This document shows positions 19,691 to 30,284 of a stretch of 64,000 nt of DNA, piece after piece. How positions within the stretch are numbered: the stretch's first letter is position 1; every line of letters begins with the position of its first letter. Under the pieces are notes generated by a model. It made no database searches. It was given only the letters and a program-made list of their open reading frames with translations, and had not been told where the DNA came from. Source of the DNA: Azolla caroliniana (taxonomy: Eukaryota; Polypodiophyta); contig JBHGNT010000016.1 of assembly GCA_043228905.1 (NCBI GenBank), forward strand, positions 15,624,001 through 15,688,000. The letters are read 5' to 3'. Position numbers and translations under genes: made by a program.

Positions 19691-21573
19691 ATGTGGTTTG
19701 GGGGAAAACAGAAACTATTTCCCTTCCTTCCACACCCCAAATCCCGAAATAAAAAACCTAGAACCAACTTCTGGAAACCTCTTACTAGTACACAAGTAAT
19801 TCATAGTAAAATCCATAACCTCTCTAAACATAACCTCACTAAAAATGAAACACAATTGCTAAACCTAGGCCTTAAGTATATCCCACCATCCCCACCTCCC
19901 TCCCCCAACAATATCCTAAAAGAATTCACCCACCTCTCTAGATCCCTCAAGCTAAAACATTTGTTTAGAAATACACCTTCACTTCCACTCAACCCCTTCA
20001 AACTACCTAACCCTAGTTGGATGCCACCCATGGAATATCCACCCCTAATCTCCATAATAGAAAAACACCAACACATCCTTAACCAAATAGCACACAACAC
20101 TAAGCCCATAAACACTAGAATCCAATACCACCTCTCTAGAGCCTTTAAAAGCCTCCAACACAACAAACACATTATCATCCTCCCAGCCGATAAAAATATG
20201 GGAGTATGTGTTCTAGATAAAGACACATACTACACCAAAGCCATAGAACACCTCTTGAATTCTACCACCTATAAGAGAGTCAGCCACTTCCCCTTGGAAG
20301 AGTTACTATACCGCCTTAATAACATAATAACAAACCACTTAGGTACACTTTCCTCAATTGAAGCTAATTTCATCCTCCACAAACCCAAAAAAGGATATCA
20401 AGTATCCAACCTCTATTTCCTCCCTAAATTACACAAAACACCTATGGGTTTTCGGCCCATTTGTTCATATAATAACTCCTTATTTGAACAAACATCGAAG
20501 TGGTTACACCACCAACTTCTACCAATCCTCCTTCTCCAACCACAATATCTAAAAGACTCTCACACACTAATCCAATCACTAGAAAACCTACACCCACCAT
20601 CTAATAGTTTCTTATTCACGTTTGACGTTGAATCTCTCTATCCTAGTATCCCCCCTAAGCTAGGACTCCAAGCCCTATGTAGTCTAATCATCCCCCACTT
20701 TTCCCCTTCGAAAACAAATCTCATCTATACCCTTAGTGCCCTTATTTTAGAATATCACTATCTCACTTTCGATGACGTAGTTTACCAACAAATAAAAGGT
20801 ACGACCATGGGTAGCAACTATTCAGTCATATATGCATGCCTCTTTTTAGTATATCTCGAAAACTTACAACCATCGCACCCCCCCATCTGTTCTACTTCAC
20901 GCGCTATATTGATGATGCATTTGGGGTCTGGACAGGCACCAAATCTCAACTTTTAGAATATCTCGACTTTTACCCTTTCCACACAAATAACTCCATCAAG
21001 CTTACCATTCAAACTTCTCCCTTTTAGCCTCCCTTTCAACTACCTTTTTTAGACATATGGATCAACCTCCAAAATTCATCTTTTTTATTCAATTGTTTTC
21101 AAAAACCTCTCAATTCATACCAATACTTGCCTTTTTCATCGGATCATCCTTCCCATACAAAACAACACTTTATCACTAATGAAGTGAAGAGATATCTCAT
21201 TAAAGAAAGCACCCCATTAGGTTTCTACCAAATGAAAAAACTCTTTTTCAATAGACTAGTTAACTGTGGTTACCCTCCGTCCTTTATACTAAAAAGCTAT
21301 AAGAAAATACCTTTTAATCTTAGAAAAACACTCCTATATCAACCCAAAACTATTACTTCCCTTAACCCCACAATCTTTAAACTTAGATACACCAAACATA
21401 CCCCCAAACTAGGCATTCATAGTTTTCTAAAAAATCTCTATAATGACTTAATGTTAGATCCCGAGCTTACAAGCATCTGACACCCTTTCGTATGTTGGAC
21501 AAAATCTAAGTCCTTACATGCCCTCCTAGTTAAGACTAAGTTTTCAAAAAATCCACCAAAATCCCCCACTTAA
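19691..21573 (+). pseudogene. Penelope-like element reverse transcriptase, no endonuclease seen
   Basis: The plus strand encodes the Penelope-like RT series: NLSKHNLTKNETQLLNLGLKY (N-terminal block), IILPADKNMGVCVLDKDTYY, YFLPKLHKTPMGFRPICSY, FTFDVESLYPSIPP, QIKGTTMGSNYSVIYACL and, after a frameshift near 20870, FTRYIDDAFGVW with the catalytic Asp pair. Then come LPFLDIWI, HFITNEVKRYLI and FYQMKKLFFNRL. A stop follows PFQ-less TSPF at 21025, and another (21478) precedes HPFVCWTKSKSLHALLVKTK. No GIY-YIG domain is visible after the RT or in the upstream C-rich sequence. That fits the endonuclease-deficient (Athena/Coprina-like) group, but the class is an inference. Confidence 0.75.
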
Positions 21574-21735
21574 AACTAAGTTTTCAAACAATCCACCAAA
21601 ATCCCCCACTTAAAACTAAGTTTTCAAAAAATCCACCCAAATCCCCCACTTAAGACTAAAGTTTCAAACAATCCACCCAAATCCCCCACTTAACACCAAG
21701 TTTTCAAATAATTCACCCACATCCCCCACTTAATA
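21525..21735 (+). repeat. 40-bp tandem array at the Penelope-like 3' end
   Basis: The anchor ACTAAGTTTTCAAA or close variants recurs at 40-41-base steps (21538, 21578, 21618, 21658, 21698), with ATCCCCCACTTAA in each unit. The first unit is the 3' end of the RT reading frame (KTKFSKNPPKSPT then stop), so the array grew from the coding end of the element. Confidence 0.8.
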
Positions 21736-22134
21736 TTATCCTAAATCCCCCTTTTTCATCACATTAAGAACTCCCCCCTCACCATCATCATTATACTAAT
21801 TCCCCCTCTCTCATTCCCTATCACTTTCCTACACACATTTCTCTCTTTCTCTCTCTCATCACCACATTCTATTCTATCTCATCTACTACACAAATCAAAT
21901 CCTCCCCACTACTTTTCTCTCACTCCCTCTTCCTTCCCACCCCTTTATAAATCACATTCTCTTGTTGTAATGGTCTTTGCATTGAAGAGCTCCACTATTG
22001 AGCGAAACTAGTTTGCCTAAGACCACCACCCTCTTTGAATTAAAAACATCTCTCTCTCTCTCTCTCTCTCTCCCTCTCCCTCTATCTCTCTCTCTCTCAT
22101 TAGTGTATGTTGCCTACTTTCTCTTGTTTAGCTT
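21736..22134. other. C/T-rich tail and (TC)n tract
   Basis: No gene is seen. C/T-rich sequence continues from the Penelope-like element to about 21960. It is followed by TTGTTGTAATGGTCTTTGC, a short unique part and a long (TC)n tract near 22045-22100. Confidence 0.4.
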
Positions 22135-22644
22135 AAGCACCCTCTAATCGTCGTGTGCCTATCCCTATGCACTCCTTGTTTTGACCATTTGGTCCTAGTA
22201 AGATCGACTTCACGAACAACAAGACCTTATCCACCCCCACCAATCTTTGTTCCTGTTCGGAGAGTTAAGAAAAACGACGCTCAAAGTCTAGGAATTCTTG
22301 TGTCATGCCTTGGTGGGACTTCACTGATGCCACCCACTTGTCGAACTCACGCTGACCTCGTCCCTTCGGTCTCTCATCGCCATATGCCTCCAATAGAGCC
22401 TCTGTGAAAGTCACCCACAAATCATGAGCTTCTCGAAGCTGTTTTACCTCTTTGTAGATCGGCTTAGCCACCATCCAATAAAAGTACTCTAGCCTCATAG
22501 ATTTGTTCACACCTCTTGAATCCATCTCGGCATTGTAGGTTTCTTGAAAAATTTGGACTTTGGCCCCATCGAAACAACCGACTCACTCGACCATGCTTTC
22601 AATGGCTTGTTGGGCCGCATCTCGTCTTTTCCCTTCTCTCGAAA
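22135..22644 (-). pseudogene. Gag fragment of an element-A relative (fragment B)
   Basis: The minus strand reads RRDAAQQAIESMVE*VGCFDG, YNAEMDSRGVNKSMRLEYFY, EVKQLREAHDLWVTFTEALL, EFDKWVASVKSHQGMTQEFL and LVGVDKVLLFVKSI. The same order is found in the gag-like frame of element A (28908-29501; for example VKELREAHSSWEAFEEALLK and QWVASAKTHRGATKAFREFE). Stops and frame changes show decay. It lies just downstream of an LTR end with an 18S rRNA-like leader. Confidence 0.7.
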
Positions 22645-22687
22645 ATTAGCTCTAGAATTACTACGGTTATCCAAGTAGCAAGGTACC
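22645..22687 (-). other. 43-nt 18S rRNA fragment in a retroelement leader
   Basis: The minus strand contains the universally conserved 18S helix segment beginning GGTACCTTGCTAC and ending TCTAGAGCTAAT, with a single substitution (TTGG for TCGG) against the plant 18S sequence I know. It lies exactly where the primer-binding region of fragment B should be, between LTR end and gag, in the same orientation as the element. It is too short to be a functional rRNA gene. Confidence 0.8.
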
Positions 22688-22693
22688 AAATGA

Positions 22694-22830
22694 TGTTACA
22701 AAGATTTGCGTGTGCGTGTGCTACTTGAGCATGACCGCCGGGGTCTTGGACTAGGGAGGACGTTTTCCAAGTTATTGTAAAGAGGATGATGTCAATTTTA
22801 AGAGTCAAGGAAACACTATTACACTTGAGA
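22694..22830 (-). repeat. LTR terminus of fragment B
   Basis: On the minus strand this block ends TTTGTAACA before the leader. It shares a long stretch with the chimeric units at 17985-18150 and 49553-49720, and the core CCCTAGTCCAAGACCCC with the LTR of element A. The 5' limit of the LTR is not resolved. Confidence 0.55.
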
Positions 22831-23650
22831 AGATCGAAGATTGTACACTTAAGAAGTAGATAAATAAGAAGAAGATAGATGCGAAGAAGAAGAATAGAAG
22901 CTTATATTATTGATGATGATGATGATGATCTCCAAATTCAGCCCCCTTAGTCAAGCCTTACAAGGGTTTTTATAGGTCTATCCATGCCAGGTTCTCCTTC
23001 CCTCTCTTGACGAATCCCTCCGGATACTGCATGTAGATCTCTTCTTCAGGTCACTGTTGTCGGTGTAGTTGTGATTCGTGCGGCGAAGTCGTAGGGACTA
23101 AGGTTAAGGTGAGTTGAAGAAACTTTTATAAGGCTTGAGCACAAATGTTAGGAAGATTAAGGATAAGAAGAATAAGAGTTTAAAGTAATGTGTGTGAGAG
23201 AGACGAGCATAGATAAAAGATAGAGACAATGTATGATTCAAGAAGCAAGATAGAGACAAAGTATAATTTAAGAAGCAAGAGTATATGATATGAACATGAT
23301 GTATATGAAGAATACAAGAATTTACCAACTTTACAATGCTTTATTGCAAGACCTTTCTCTAACAAATTTTGACTTGAACCCTTGATTTCCACTTCTAAAA
23401 ACAAGATGTTTGCCAAATGAGCTAACTTCTTCGTCTTCTTCTGTTTTTTATTTTTTGATTTCCTGTTAATTTCCCCCTCTTTTCCCTTTCACTCTTTAAA
23501 TAGGTGCCCCCATGCATATGATGCATGTGAGGGTACAAGACATGCATGTAGTGCATGAAATGCAGGTGATGCATGATAGACATCTCGCTCATTTGAGCTT
23601 TCATATATGAAAATATACATGGCATAAGTATAAACATGAAAATATAGTTG
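22831..23650. other. No gene seen; short simple repeats
   Basis: The stretch contains a (GAT)n run near 22911-22929, GAA-rich sequence, a diverged duplication of an AGATAGAGACAA(T/A)GTAT unit around 23220-23290 and ATGCATG-rich sequence (23510-23580). The left part may be the rest of the fragment B LTR. Confidence 0.35.
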
Positions 23651-23760
23651 TAAAAAACAAATGACCTAGTCTAATGGTATGTGCCTTGTATTTGGTATGT
23701 GAGGTTGTGGGTTCAAGTCTCTTGAATGTTATTCAATACAATATTTTAGTTTAATTTTAT
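23651..23760 (+). repeat. tRNA-derived SINE-like copy, tandem pair (1)
   Basis: AAATGACCTAGTCTAATGGTATG resembles an A-box region, and GTGGGTTCAAGTCT about 35 bases later a B-box. The following TTATTCAATACAATAT tail is shared with the next copy, offset by about 124 bases. Confidence 0.45.
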
Positions 23761-23774
23761 ATCTTTTATTACAC

Positions 23775-23880
23775 CTTAAAAACAAATAACCTAACCTAGT
23801 GGTATGTATGTCCTACTTGTTGTGTGAGGTTATGGGTTCAAGTCTTTCAAATATTATTGAATACAATATGTAATTTTATT
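23775..23880 (+). repeat. tRNA-derived SINE-like copy, tandem pair (2)
   Basis: It repeats the layout of the copy at 23651: CCTAACCTAGTGGTATG, ATGGGTTCAAGTCT, then TTATTGAATACAATAT. The two form a diverged tandem pair. Confidence 0.45.
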
Positions 23881-23886
23881 TTTATA

Positions 23887-26364
23887 TCATGAAGCAAATC
23901 CTTCACGACACCCACCCCCTCTCTGAACTTGTAAATTGGTTGTGCTGAGTTCATCCAACACTTCTTCCGACTCTTTCGGTTCTTCTCCTTCTTCATAAAA
24001 TTCGGGCTCTAGTGACTCCCCCCTTTTAAATATTTTAATCCTTTTCCTTGCAATTGGGATACGAATTTCGGTCCCATCTAATTCATTGAGGAAATATGTG
24101 ACCTTATCTGTTATTTTCCTAACTTCATAAGGTCCAAACCATCTTTTATTATTATTATCTAGGCTACTATCATATACTAATACCCAATCTCCCTCTTGCA
24201 CCTTTCTTGGTCGTATTCTTTTCATCTTGTCAAATCTGTCCTTATTCTTGATTCTTGCCTCTTTCAATCTAGTAGCTGCTTTTTCTATGTCTTCTGTCCT
24301 TGATTGGTTTCCGGGTTTCCAACCTATTACTCTTTGTGGGTTTCCAACCTTGGTTTTCGGATGTCGCCATAGATATCCTTCATACAGGAAGAACTTATGG
24401 GGTTTCTTGCGAATCTGTGCAAATTCTTTTCCAGATCGACCTTTGTACTTGTCAGGGGTTTGTAGATATTTCCCTATTTCCTTGGATTCTTCTTCATACT
24501 CCTCTTTTAGAAATTGCATTCCTCCTTCCTAGGTAATGCTTGTGGTAAGGACTGTTTGTTCTTTGTCCTCATCGTCTGAGATTGGAATCTCCTCTTCCTT
24601 ATACCTTGTTCTTGATAACATATCTGCTACTGCATTTCTATTCCCAGAGATATGTCTAACTTCAGGGTTGATTGATCTAATATAGATACACCATCTTAAC
24701 ATGTCTTGATCTGGAATATCGCAATCAATTGTGATACCAAGAATAGGCAACCAATCTGTTTCTATTATTACTTCAGCACCAATTAAGTAATCTCTATCTA
24801 TCTTAACTGTTGCCAATATCCCCCATAGCTCTCTTTTGACCTGTGCATATTTTCTTTGTCAACCACTAAGAACTGTCACTCCAAATCAGACTGGATACTT
24901 TCCTCCCCATCTTGTTGGCTTATTACCCATCCAATTCCAATGGGACTAGAGTTTACTGTGAGATATATGGGCCGGTTCATGTTGCTTTAATAATGGAGCT
25001 CGTGCTAAGTAGGACTTTAATTTCCTCATTGCTTCTGAATGCTCTACACTCCATTCAAATGTTTCTCCTTTTCTTAGGAGTCTATATAAAGGTTCAGATA
25101 AATGGGCATAATGCGGAATCCATCTACAGTAAAAAACACATACCCCTAGAAACCTTCATACTTTTGAGATGGATGTACATTCCTCTTGCATATTTTGAAT
25201 TGCATTGACTGTGGTTGGGGATGGCTTTCTCCCATACGGGTCACAGATATGACCAACTATTAATATCTCTTTTGCCCCAAATATTGGCTTAACCCCTAAC
25301 AAGGTCAAATGCACTTCTTTCATCCTTGATAGTATCTTCTCACAATCCTTGATATGGTCGGCAACGAATTGTCAGTAACCACTTTCATCCCATTCCTCAT
25401 TCTTCTCTTCCTCCTTGCATCCCTTAATCAAAATATCATTTGAAAAAGGCATTTTAATATGAGGAATAAAATCATAAAGTACCTTGTTCATTCCATTCAT
25501 CATACGCGCCACTGAGTTGGTTGCTCATTGTGGCAAGGTACACATCCATACTAACCCTATAGGTGTCTTGATAGAATTAATAGCTCGACTTTTGATAGCA
25601 AGTTGAAATTGATCATACCCAAAATAAAGGTCTCCCATTGAATATATAGCTCTTCCTACAAACATCTCAACAAACTCATCCACAATTGGCCCTACTCCCG
25701 AGTTTCGGATTGTTACCTTATTCATGGGTTGCATATCTTGGATAAATTGGAGCCGTCCATCTTTCTTTAACACAGTGAACCATCGACTCGAGTAAGGAGC
25801 GTTCGATGGTTCCAAGATATCCATCCTTCTCTTTTTTTTCAGAAGTTCTAATAGTTGAGGGATTCTAGCCCTAGGCATGGGTATTGGCTTAAAATTCCAT
25901 GGAATATGAGGGATAGTGAATATAACCATGGGCTCCACAATTTCTGGATCCACACACCCTATTTCTTCCGGTTGGAATGCGAACGCCTTTCCATGCCTTT
26001 TTAACATCTCCCTAAACTACTTTCCTTTAGCGGGTAATAGGAAGCCACCCCCTCCTATTTTCATCTCTTGTATTGTTTCTGGAGTAAACACATATCCCAC
26101 ATTTCGTGGGTCTCAGACCATTGGCTCTGCAACTGCTTCTTTGATTGCCCTTTCACTATCCCTTGGAAGTGGAGCAACAATAGGACGAACTTTCTTCTCC
26201 ACTATCTTGTAATTTGTTAGGACATGTGCCTCATGATCCTTTTGAGCAACTTCTTCAATGACCTCGTATATCTTGATAGAATTGATAGGAACTTGAATTT
26301 CTTCCTCATCCTCCATCGCTTCCAAATGACTTATTGTATCTTCAAAACTTAATTCTTCAAACAT
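23887..26364 (-). pseudogene. Degenerate Ty3/gypsy pol (element G4)
   Basis: From right to left the minus strand reads PRARIPQLLELLKKKRRMDI, YSSRWFTVLKKDGRLQFIQD, INSIKTPIGLVWMCTLPQ (RT fingers and palm), RHISGNRNAVADMLSRTRY (end of RNase H), then FFLYEGYLWRHPKTK (integrase zinc region start). This is followed directly by ARIKNKDRFDKMKRIRPRKV and VQEGDWVLVYDSSLDNNNKRWFGPYEVRKI (integrase C-terminal part). The catalytic core of integrase has been deleted between these, and much of the RT is unreadable. The C-terminus is acidic (PEFYEEGEEPKESEE). No LTRs were located. Confidence 0.7.
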
Positions 26365-26640
26365 ATCCTGAACTTCATCGTCATCATCTATTAATCCACC
26401 AGATGAGAGTGTACAAGGAATATCTTTATTTAAATTATTATTTATGGGGTTCTCTTTTATGTTTAGGCTATCACAACCCCTACCTATAAAAACCCTATCT
26501 AAAAAACCTGGGAAAACTCTTCATCCATCTCTTGAATTGGATGTTCCCTCAAGCATTCTTTCTTTCTTTAATGGTTGGGCCTCACGGTAACTTAAGAATT
26601 CGACAATCTTTCTTCCATCTTGACTCTTGATTCTCACGAA

Positions 26641-26715
26641 TGTCATGATATGGCAAGACTCGAACCCATGCCCTTATGTTACATGGGTCCAGCTCTTACT
26701 ATTAGGCTATGTATT
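26641..26715 (-). repeat. tRNA-derived SINE-like copy
   Basis: The minus strand has AGCCTAATAGTAAGAGCTGG (A-box-like) and GGGTTCGAGTCTTGCC (B-box), about 74 bases in all. A true tRNA gene is not supported because the acceptor and anticodon stems do not pair convincingly. Confidence 0.4.
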
Positions 26716-26734
26716 GTAATATGAAAGATATTAT

Positions 26735-27175
26735 TTTCATTTAAGTTTTACTATAGAAAATTGATGTATATTCCAAATTTCTTTGGAACATTCTAGAAAC
26801 TTTAGGAGCTCCTGAGAACACTATAAAAGGAGGCACAAGGCATTATTTGGAACCAAATTGGTTCAACGCAAGTCTTAAGCTCACAGATATTCTTGTACTT
26901 GCTCTTCATATAATATGATATATCTTTTGCTATCACCATTCTCCCTCTCTCTCGATCTCTCCTCTCTTTCTCCCTCTCCCTCTCTCTCTCCTTCTGTTGT
27001 GAGTTCTATACCCTTTTCTCTCTCTTAGTACTAATTCGCATATCTTAGTACTAATTCCCTCTCTGTCTTAGTACTGTTCTTGACAGTTTGAACTGATTTC
27101 TTCTTCCTCCTCATCCTCTCATCCCTGCTTCCCTTCATACTAATCCTCTTATACTCTATAGTAAAATGGCAATTG
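26735..27175 (+). repeat. Probable 5' LTR and leader of gypsy G3
   Basis: A TATA box (CTATAAAAGG near 26821-26830) is followed by a pyrimidine-rich tract (26938-26995) and a leader with repeated CTTAGTACTAATTC. The gag ATG is at 27176. The exact LTR start and primer site are not resolved. Confidence 0.45.
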
Positions 27176-28041
27176 TTAGCGCTGAGGAATACCAATCTGT
27201 TTTCTAGGAGCTCCAATGCTTAAAAGATAAGTTTGTAGCACTAGAACAAGAAAATCACTGTTTGTTGGGGGATCTTCAACAAATAGCACTAGAAAAACAA
27301 CAACACAGGGAGTTGAGGTTATGTGTACAACAACTTGAAGAAACTATTGTATCACTACAACAACAAGGATCAAGCACTCAAGGGATTCACAAAGAACCCA
27401 AGATCGGTCTTCCTACGAAATTTGATGGGACCTGATCACAATTTAGAGGTTTTCTTAATCAGGTACGTTTAGTGATTCAAATGCATCCTTCTCGATATCC
27501 CACCGATGCATCACGAGTGGGACTAGTAGGCACTCTACTTAGTGGCACGACTTTGGCATGGTTCGCCCCCCTATTAGAAAAAAGCTCACCCGTGTTAAAT
27601 AATTTCGAAGAGTTTATTACCTAGTTTAAAGCCTGTTTTGGAGATACTGACAATGTTAGGAAGGCAATCAACAAAATCCGGAGATGGCGCCAAGGTGAGA
27701 GGCCGACGTCGGCTTATGCTGCGGATTTTCATCTTCTCGCCATCAATATTCCCTGGGATGAGCATGCATTAATGGAGCAATTTCATTTTGGCCTATGTAA
27801 TGATGTTAAGGATTTACTCTTAACCTTCCCGGAGGAGCCAAAGTCATTGACATAAGCAATTAGTCGCGCGGTGCGATGCAACAACTGCCTTTTCGAATGA
27901 CGTTCGGAACATCAGTTCCAGATGCCAAGGACAAGATCAAAGGCCACCTATGCCTCAGTGGTTGCAAAACCTTTTTCAAGGGAGTCATATAATGCGGCTC
28001 CAGCAAATACTCCAACTTCGATGGAAATTGACACCACACGT
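27176..28041 (+). pseudogene. G3 gag
   Basis: The frame starts MAIVSAEEYQSVF. A coiled-coil-like Q/L-rich segment (LEQENHCLLGDLQQIALEKQ) leads to the Retrotrans_gag core: IGLPTKFDGT, FRGFLNQVRLVIQMHPSRYP, LLSGTTLAWFAPLLE, INKIRRWRQGERPTSAYAAD and FGLCNDVKDLLLTFPEEPKS. At least four in-frame stops interrupt it (after QSVF, FDGT, FIT and KSLT). Several look like C-to-T changes of CAG, CGA or GAG codons. Element A enters at 28042. Confidence 0.8.
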
Positions 28042-28637
28042 TGTCGTGAAGAATTTCGGCCATAGGCGAAAATCGGGAAACATTGGCTACATCGGCGGGG
28101 TGCAGCGTGTGTATGCACCCATGTACATTTAGTGTGAATATCGAGGGCGCCTTTATGGCGCCGAAGAGTAGTCAAGTCGGGACAGACAATCCCATGTAAG
28201 TCGGGATTTGTCCCGCATTGTAATACCTCCCTTTCCTTGTTCTATAAAAGGAAGGGAACGCCCTTTGTAAAAGGGTTGCCCATTTTGCATTAGAGGGTAT
28301 ACCGTTAGATTTAGAGTTAGCTTCTTCGTCTTCTTCTCCTTCGTGTTCGCTTAGGGTTTGCTGCAGCTCATCTCTTGTGCAAGACCCCGCTCGGCGCGAC
28401 GAGCTGAGAGCTCCCCGACGGCGGCTTGGTAGCAGACGACTACCGTAACCTACCTTAGCCCGGCTCGAAGCCGGGAATGTATTCTTCTTCTATATATATA
28501 TATATATATATACGTTTGTCTGTGTATATTCGCGTCGTTGTTGGCGTCGGGCGCTTACCCTCTCCTGCGTTTTCTGTACGTAAGGCATGGGTCGAGTTGG
28601 GCTGTGTGTGTGGGTGTGTGTGTGTGTGAGTCGGTGT

Positions 28638-28677
<40 letters not shown>

Positions 28678-28807
28678 TCGGTTGCTTCCGGCGTGTCTCT
28701 GGGATGCCTTGGTAACGGTGAAGCATGACTTCCTACACTCCATCACTCCCTAGTCCAAGACCCCCGTGGTCCCGCCTTTCTCCACGCACGCGCGTAACAA
28801 CACGACA
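28042..28807 (+). repeat. Element A 5' LTR
   Basis: It is 766 bp, with a TATA box (TCTATAAAAGG, about 28240-28250), a (TA)n run (28494-28512), a (TC)n run (28640-28673) and the terminus CGTAACAACACGACA. It is followed by TATTTGGTGAACCCGACGTG, the likely primer-binding region. The 3' LTR lacks about 75 bp present here (around 28155-28230). Confidence 0.85.
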
Positions 28808-28844
28808 TATTTGGTGAACCCGACGTGAAAGGCGGCAAGGGAGG

Positions 28845-30284
28845 ATGGAGTCGGAAGACGACGACCTTGCGGAGATGGTGGCCGAAGTGGTGTTGGAGTC
28901 GGCATGAGTGGTGATGAGGCGAGAAGTAGCGCAACAAGCGGTTGAGCGAGTGGTCGAAAGAGTCGGCCGTTTCAACGGGGACAAAGTCCCATATTACTTG
29001 GAAGCCTACAACGCGGAAATGGAGGAGTGTGGCGTAGACGAGGCGTTGAGGCTAGAGTTCTTCTGCCGGGTCGCAGCTGTCCGGATGCATGCGGAAGTAA
29101 AGGAGCTCCGTGAGGCTCATAGTTCGTGGGAGGCCTTCGAAGAGGCGCTCTTGAAAGCATACGGAGGACGGCGGAAGAGCCGGGGATGGCACCACTTCGA
29201 CCAGTGGGTAGCATCGGCAAAGACCCACCGGGGTGCGACGAAGGCGTTCCGGGAGTTCGAGCGACGACTTGCTCGGCTCCCAGAGCGGGAACAAGGTTTG
29301 GTGGGGGCGGACAAAGTCCTTTTGTTCGTCAGGTCGATCGACCGAGCGGAACGGGAAGCCATAGGGATTGAGCTCGAAGACGATGATGGAGCGAATGGGC
29401 TTACGGAGGACTGGTCAAAGGTTGGAAGGGTGTGGCAAAGGCTAGACAACGAGCGAGCCGAGAAGGCTAAGAGGAAGGTACGTGACGGCGTGCCATCATA
29501 GCGGGAAGAGGCTGAACGGCAAAGAGAGTTAGCAAGGGTCGGCGTTGGGGCCAGGATTGTGGAGGCGTATGCAGCGCTCAAAGCGATGCTTGAGGAAGAG
29601 GGAGGATCGAGGCCTGAAGCTGAGACCGAGGAGATGGACTTGCCCCACGCGACGGCGGAAGATCGGTACGATGGTACCACAGGAGAGGGTGCGGAACAAA
29701 ATGCCCTCTCGACTTGCGGAAATAGAACGGCCATGGACGAGGCCGAGATACCGATCGCGGAACCGGAACGTTGGGACCAGCGGTCTCGGGTGTGTCAGCC
29801 CGAGATCCCGGGCATTGGAGAAGCAAGCCCAGACGGGGCTTGCGCGATCGGTAAGAAGACGACCGCAGACCACGAAGAGTCGGTGGCTACGGACAAGGGC
29901 GAAGAATGGACGGGCGATTCCTTGTGTCTTCCCACACTTGCTCCTGAGACGATGGCAGTTGGGCCCGAGTGCCCACGTGAGTCCCAAGCGGAGGAAGGCG
30001 GCGGCGAAAGGGCGAGAATCACCGGCGAGACGATACGGGGAAAGAGCGGACGAAAGCCCACGGATCCGATTCCGGAGAACTCGGCAATTGGGCCCGTATG
30101 CCCATGTAAGACCGAGGAGATGGATGGCGGTACCGAGGAGTCCTGGCACGATGCCAGCGAAGACGGATGGGAAACGGCCTACGAGGAGGCTAAGGACGGA
30201 CATGACACGAGAGGATCAACATTCCGATACGGGAGGAGCGTAATCCGGTCGTGGATCGTTCGATCAGGGCCGGATTCGGCATGA
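28845..30284 (+). pseudogene. Element A gag-like protein, about 480 codons
   Basis: One frame runs from ATG 28845 to 30284 with two internal stops: a TGA (28905) after MVAEVVLESA, and a TAG (29499) after VRDGVPS. The first half has a helical gag-like core (EQ.VERVVERVGRFNGDKVPYY, VKELREAHSSWEAFEEALLK, FDQWVASAKTHRGATKAFRE, LVGADKVLLFVRSIDRAERE), shared with fragment B (22135-22644). The second half is acidic and low complexity, with no zinc knuckle. I infer a capsid role from position and from the paralogue. It does not obviously match common plant gag sequences. Confidence 0.6.

Noticed and set aside
19418-21735. Telomeric repeats next to the Penelope-like element
   Set aside because: I looked for runs of CCCTAAA or TTTAGGG around the element and found none, only isolated look-alikes.
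22645-22687. An 18S rRNA gene
   Set aside because: Only 43 nt match. The sequence on both sides is retroelement, so it is a captured fragment.
29529-30243. Long open frames on both strands of the element A interior (about 200-240 codons)
   Set aside because: The sequence is GC-rich and stop-poor in several frames at once. Only the frame continuous with gag has support from a second copy.
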